Source: Heyndrickxia shackletonii
GTDB lineage: Bacteria > Bacillota > Bacilli > Bacillales > Bacillaceae_C
Length of the DNA: 64,000 bases
Direction: 5' to 3'
NCBI RefSeq assembly: GCF_001420715.1
Contig: NZ_LJJC01000004.1
Location: forward strand, 773,734 to 837,733
Shown one piece after another: positions 60,867-64,000 of this stretch; the stretch's first letter is position 1, and every line of letters begins with the position of its first letter. A program made the translations under genes and the position numbers. The notes beneath the pieces are model-generated. The model did no database searches. It saw nothing but the letters and a program-made list of their open reading frames with translations, and had not been told where the DNA came from.

Positions 60867-61889
60867 TTAAGGTGTTAGGAGAACTTTTACCCCTTCTCCA
60901 CTATGGGAAATTTGAAAAGCTTCTTTATAGTCCTCTAGTGGTAAGTGGTGAGTTAAGGCAGGCTGTATGTTGAGCTTTTTACTCGAAATTAAGTCTTCCA
61001 TCAAGTCCCAAGTGCTCCACATTCTTCGTCCATGTATTCCATAAAGAGTTGCCTCTTTAAAAACAAGATCATTTGATAGATTAAGAGAAACATTGCCAGG
61101 AAATAGACCTGCTAGTACGACCTGCCCACCCTTTCGCAAATGAGGCAGTGCTTCTTGAAGTGCCCGTTCATTCCCGGTGGTCTCTATGATGACATCTGGA
61201 ATATTAGTGCCAGTTAATACATCGGTACTCTTTGATGTAAGGGGATTCCACGCTGTAACATCCGCGCATTCAGAAGCTATCTTCAAGCGATTTGGCTGGA
61301 TGTCGCTAATTGAAACGGATTCCGCTCCAAGTGCCATACAAGAACATGCTGAAAATATTCCAATAGGACCGGCTCCGAGAACAGCCACTCGTTTCCCTGT
61401 AATATCCGCTTTCTGAGCAGCATGAACCCCTACTCCTAATGGTTCTAATACAGAGGCAATTTCATCCGGAATACTGGAAGGGATTTTTCTGACGCAAATC
61501 GCCGGAACTGTTGCATATTCTGCAAAACAACCGTTTGTTTGCAAGCCAAATAATTGTAGGTTCTCACAAATATGGGGCTTCCCACTCAAACAAAGCTGAC
61601 AATGACCACATGGGATGTGTGTCTCGACGCTTACACGGTCTCCCTTCGATAAAGAGGTAACTTTTCTTCCAATATCCACTACTTCTCCAACACATTCATG
61701 TCCCATAATTCCTGGAATCTGGATGTTTGCATTAGCAGCCCAAGGGTTCCAGTCATAAATATGCAAGTCAGTACCGCAAATCGCTGCTATTTTAATAGAA
61801 AGCAATACTTCATTATCCTTAGGGATGGGAATTTCCCTATGTTGTATGGTGGCACCAGGGCCAGGATTAACTTTTGCAAGTGCACGCAT
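60867..61889 (-). CDS. zinc-dependent medium-chain dehydrogenase (threonine/sorbitol dehydrogenase-like)
   Basis: 340 residues. Catalytic zinc ligands Cys38 (ICGTDLH) and His64-Glu65 (GHECVGEV). Structural zinc Cys94, 97, 100 and 108 (HIPCGHCQLCLSGKPHIC). NAD motif VAVLGAGPIGIFSACSCMAL with Asp in SDIQPNR, so NAD-dependent. ICGTDLHIYDWNPWA resembles L-threonine 3-dehydrogenase. ATG 61889 on the minus strand follows AGGAGGTG. It is the first gene of the operon, behind operator copy B. Confidence 0.92.
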   Translation of the reverse strand: MRALAKVNPGPGATIQHREIPIPKDNEVLLSIKIAAICGTDLHIYDWNPWAANANIQIPGIMGHECVGEVVDIGRKVTSLSKGDRVSVETHIPCGHCQLCLSGKPHICENLQLFGLQTNGCFAEYATVPAICVRKIPSSIPDEIASVLEPLGVGVHAAQKADITGKRVAVLGAGPIGIFSACSCMALGAESVSISDIQPNRLKIASECADVTAWNPLTSKSTDVLTGTNIPDVIIETTGNERALQEALPHLRKGGQVVLAGLFPGNVSLNLSNDLVFKEATLYGIHGRRMWSTWDLMEDLISSKKLNIQPALTHHLPLEDYKEAFQISHSGEGVKVLLTP

Positions 61890-61946
61890 CCTATCACCTC
61901 CTGTTTATATAATTCAAATTATTATGTTATCTCAAAGGAATGTCCA

Positions 61947-61972
61947 ATACCAATTTATATATTGGATATAGG
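61947..61972 (-). promoter_or_regulatory. operator copy B of the catabolic regulon
   Basis: ATACCAATTTATATATTGG begins a dyad (CCAAT 61950-61954, ATTGG 61961-61965) 58 bp upstream of the medium-chain dehydrogenase start. It matches operator A at 54280-54305 in 22 of 26 positions. Confidence 0.7.
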
Positions 61973-62148
61973 GAAAAGCTCGCTTGCTGCATAAAGGGAT
62001 AATTCATTACTAATTCGTATAATAGGAAGGTTGTTTTAAAAATAATTAATCTAGGATGAGCAACCCGACATCATTTCTCATAATTGCATTCCATTAGGAT
62101 GTATGCTATGACTGAATTAGAATTTATAAGATATGGGTGGAAAAGATA

Positions 62149-62301
62149 ATGAAAGTAAAAGTGCTGTTCATCGCTCCTTATGAAGCAATGGTGAATTTAG
62201 TAGAAGAGTGTAGCGAAAAAGAAAGGGAGTTGGATGTTCAAATTAAGATTGGGAATCTTCAAGAAGGGGTTGGCAGTATTCTATTATATAATTTTAGTTA
62301 A
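62149..62301 (+). pseudogene. PrpR_N-domain regulator, N-terminal remnant
   Basis: The frame begins MKVKVLFIAPYEAMVNLVEE and continues LDVQIKIGNLQEGV. This is the start of the PrpR N-terminal sensor domain that heads sigma-54-dependent or CdaR-like regulators. After 50 residues it ends in SILLYNFS, unlike the family, which is several hundred residues longer. It is therefore truncated by deletion. It may once have regulated the adjacent catabolic operons. Confidence 0.65.
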
Positions 62302-62329
62302 GAATTTTATTAAAAAAGAGGGATAGGAT

Positions 62330-63157
62330 ATGGCATATTGCAAAGTTCGTCAAGCAGAAATACACTATGAAGAATTTGGGGAAGGGAAACCAATTATTAT
62401 GATACACGGTTATACACCCGACCATCGATTAATGACTGGATGTATGGAACCTATATTTACAAAGAGAGATGGATGGAGACGTATTTATATTGATCTGCCA
62501 GGTATGGGTTTAACAAAAAATTATCATGTCATAAGTAGTTCTGATGAAATGTTGGATGCTGTTTTAGAATTTATTCAAACGATAATTCCTAATCAAGAGT
62601 ACATAATCGCAGGAGAATCATATGGTGGTTACTTAGCTAGGGGCGTTATTCAAAAGCAAAAAGAAAAGGTACTAGGTGCAGCATTTATTTGTCCTGTTAT
62701 CATTCCTTTTTCAGAAGGAAGAACAGTTGAGAAACATAAAATATTGAAAACAGATGAAAGATTTATTGAAAAATTATCAAAGGAAGAATTAGAGGATTTT
62801 AGAAATAATAATGTTGTGCTTGATGAATACACTTGGTTAAGATACAACCAAGAGATTTTAAGTGGCTGTAAAATTGGAGATGAAAAGTTTTTAGATAAGG
62901 TTAAGAATAAATATGGATTTACTTTTGAGATTGATCAATCTGTTTTTAATAAACCTAGTGTATTCCTTTTAGGAAGACAAGACTCCTCAGTTGGATACAA
63001 AGATGCACTTGGTTTATTAAACAAGTATCCACGAGGTACATTTGCTATATTGGATAGAGCTGGTCACAATTTGCAAATTGAACAACCACACCTTTTTAAT
63101 CATTTAGTAAATGAATGGTTGGATCGAATGGAAGAGTCTATTAATCATAATTTATGA
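62330..63157 (+). CDS. alpha/beta-fold hydrolase
   Basis: 275 residues. Oxyanion motif IMIHGYTPDHR, nucleophile Ser in GESYGGYLARG, acid Asp in FLLGRQDSSVGY and catalytic His in DRAGHNLQIEQP, the normal order for the family. IYIDLPGMGLT supports a small esterase/lyase-type hydrolase. It starts at ATG 62330 after GAGGGATAGG. No operon partner is apparent and the substrate is unknown. Confidence 0.88.
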   Translation: MAYCKVRQAEIHYEEFGEGKPIIMIHGYTPDHRLMTGCMEPIFTKRDGWRRIYIDLPGMGLTKNYHVISSSDEMLDAVLEFIQTIIPNQEYIIAGESYGGYLARGVIQKQKEKVLGAAFICPVIIPFSEGRTVEKHKILKTDERFIEKLSKEELEDFRNNNVVLDEYTWLRYNQEILSGCKIGDEKFLDKVKNKYGFTFEIDQSVFNKPSVFLLGRQDSSVGYKDALGLLNKYPRGTFAILDRAGHNLQIEQPHLFNHLVNEWLDRMEESINHNL

Positions 63158-63292
63158 TATGCGATAAGATTGTGAAATAATTTACTAAAGCATAAGCCAT
63201 GTCACCTAACGACAATTATCTAACTATAAATATTTGAATAAAAAAGAGCATGCCATTAACCCAAAAAATATATTTTCACAATAAAAATAAAA

Positions 63293-63321
63293 TTGACTTT
63301 TCTGAAACTATTGTGTATCCT
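63293..63321 (+). promoter_or_regulatory. sigma-A promoter of the SAM-riboswitch transcript
   Basis: TTGACT (63293-63298) and TATCCT (63316-63321), spacer 17, placed about 35 bp before the aptamer. Confidence 0.7.
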
Positions 63322-63355
63322 ATACAAATAGGATGTAAATTTAATTTCATATTGT

Positions 63356-63470
63356 ATCTCTTATAAAGAGTAGTGGAGGGACTGGCCCTATGAAGCTCGG
63401 CAACCTTTCATGTTTAACATGAATTGGTGCTAAATCCTGCAAAACATTAGTTTTGAAAGATAAGAGAGGA
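63356..63470 (+). promoter_or_regulatory. SAM-I (S-box) riboswitch
   Basis: AAAGAGTAGTGGAGGGACTGG, shortened here, with GCCCTATGAAGCTCGGCAACC and TGGTGCTAAATCCTGC, then GAAAGATAAGAGAGG, are the conserved S-box blocks. P1 pairs CTCTTAT with ATAAGAGAG. An expression platform with a terminator follows at 63490-63524. High SAM should stop transcription. Confidence 0.95.
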
Positions 63471-63489
63471 CGTACCTACTTGTTAATCC

Positions 63490-63524
63490 AAGGCCTCTCT
63501 ATTTATGAGCGGCCTTTTCTTTTT
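63490..63524 (+). terminator. riboswitch-controlled terminator
   Basis: AAGGCC (63490-63495) pairs with GGCCTT (63511-63516), and the inner TCTC can extend with GAG. TTTTCTTTTT follows. Confidence 0.8.
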
Positions 63525-63673
63525 GACTTTTGGATTAATGATGCTCCTTTTTACTAATTCCTTCTTCATTAAATAAGGCATATCGTCTATAAAAAGAAGG
63601 TACAAAAACAAAATTTAACCACATTTTAATCCGATTATTCCAATATGTTTAATGCTTTTAAAGGAGAATTATT

Positions 63674-64000
63674 ATGTATTGTATGGACCTAACTGGGAAA
63701 GTAGCCATTGTAACTGGCGGAGCACAAGGAATCGGTAAAGCAATTGTCGATGCTCTTTTAGACTGTGGAGCAAAGGTAGCAGCAATCGATATAAACGTTG
63801 ACCCACAACAAACAACTAATCATTTGCTCTATCTTCAGGCGAATGTTGCAAAAAGTGAACAAGTCGAAGAAATGGTGCAAACGGTGACCAAAACTTTTGG
63901 AAGGGTAGATATTTTAGTTAATAATGCCGGAGTTTCTTCCTTGGATTATGCCGTCGATATTAAAGCGAGTGATTGGGATCGTGTAATGGATGTGAATGCA
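63674..64000 (+). CDS. short-chain dehydrogenase/reductase, N-terminal part (3' end outside window)
   Basis: 109 residues are visible. Cofactor motif TGGAQGIG, Asp after strand 2 (AAIDINVD) pointing to NAD, NNAG (ILVNNAGVSS) and the start of the active-site helix (DWDRVMDVNA). ATG 63674 has AAGGAG 8 bases upstream; ATG 63683 is an alternative. It is the first frame after a SAM-I riboswitch (150 bp past its terminator), an unusual partner for that switch. The catalytic Tyr lies beyond the window. Confidence 0.88.
   Translation, partial: MYCMDLTGKVAIVTGGAQGIGKAIVDALLDCGAKVAAIDINVDPQQTTNHLLYLQANVAKSEQVEEMVQTVTKTFGRVDILVNNAGVSSLDYAVDIKASDWDRVMDVNA

Overview
The window looks like chromosomal DNA of an endospore-forming Bacillaceae (Bacillus/Neobacillus/Peribacillus type). 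It is AT-rich, has strong AGGAGG-type ribosome binding sites, and carries Firmicute regulatory elements (guanidine-I and SAM-I riboswitches, cre-like sites, SinR-like boxes). It also carries a CalY/TapA/SipW matrix operon and two genes resembling spore-coat/exosporium SPOCS proteins. The genus is an inference; no rRNA or tRNA gene is visible.

Region 1 (1-14.3 kb) is a patchwork. It has small stress or metabolic genes (aldo/keto reductase end, VOC protein, GyrI-like, DoxX, GNAT, RpiR regulator plus HAD phosphatase) mixed with mobile DNA. There is a complete IS1595-like element (1681-3548) with inverted repeats, an 8-bp target duplication and a DUF3885 passenger gene. There are also Tn3-family inverted-repeat relics at 5.5 and 9.75 kb, a Tn3 transposase tail, an IS21 fragment and a broken DUF418 gene. 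An MFS exporter is followed by a MocR-type regulator that has lost its PLP lysine.

Region 2 (14.4-33.6 kb) is mostly transport and one-component regulation: an ABC/GntR operon with a palindromic operator, ykkCD guanidinium exporter genes under a guanidine-I riboswitch, and TetR- and MerR-controlled membrane proteins, dehydrogenases and efflux pumps. A MerR-type 19-bp-spacer promoter occurs in duplicate upstream of a GC-rich, apparently transferred MFS gene. azlCD lies next to an XRE-cupin regulator.

Region 3 (34-45.8 kb) covers signalling and surface. An Hpt-REC-GGDEF-REC protein is followed by a REC-TM-HAMP-PAS-histidine kinase with puzzling topology, then a 42-bp minisatellite and a YitT protein. 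Next come a divergent SinR-like repressor and a calY-tapA-sipW-surface protein operon, a TVP38 protein, and two SPOCS-like genes.

Region 4 (46-64 kb) is catabolic. A YfcC transporter is divergent from an RpiR / M20 amidohydrolase / N-acylamino-acid-racemase-like operon. Then comes a large cluster: ACS-family MFS transporter, MocR regulator and a four-gene acetoin-dehydrogenase-like complex (E1 alpha, E1 beta, E2, E3), convergent with a medium-chain dehydrogenase, SDR and BASS transporter operon. Both operons carry a nearly identical dyad (22 of 26 bases identical) at their upstream ends (54280-54305 and 61947-61972), and the E1 operon also has a cre-like site. I read this as one regulon for oxidising an unidentified alcohol or sugar-acid substrate to a 2-keto acid and then an acyl-CoA. 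The window ends with a truncated PrpR_N remnant, an alpha/beta hydrolase, and a SAM-I riboswitch ahead of a partial SDR gene.
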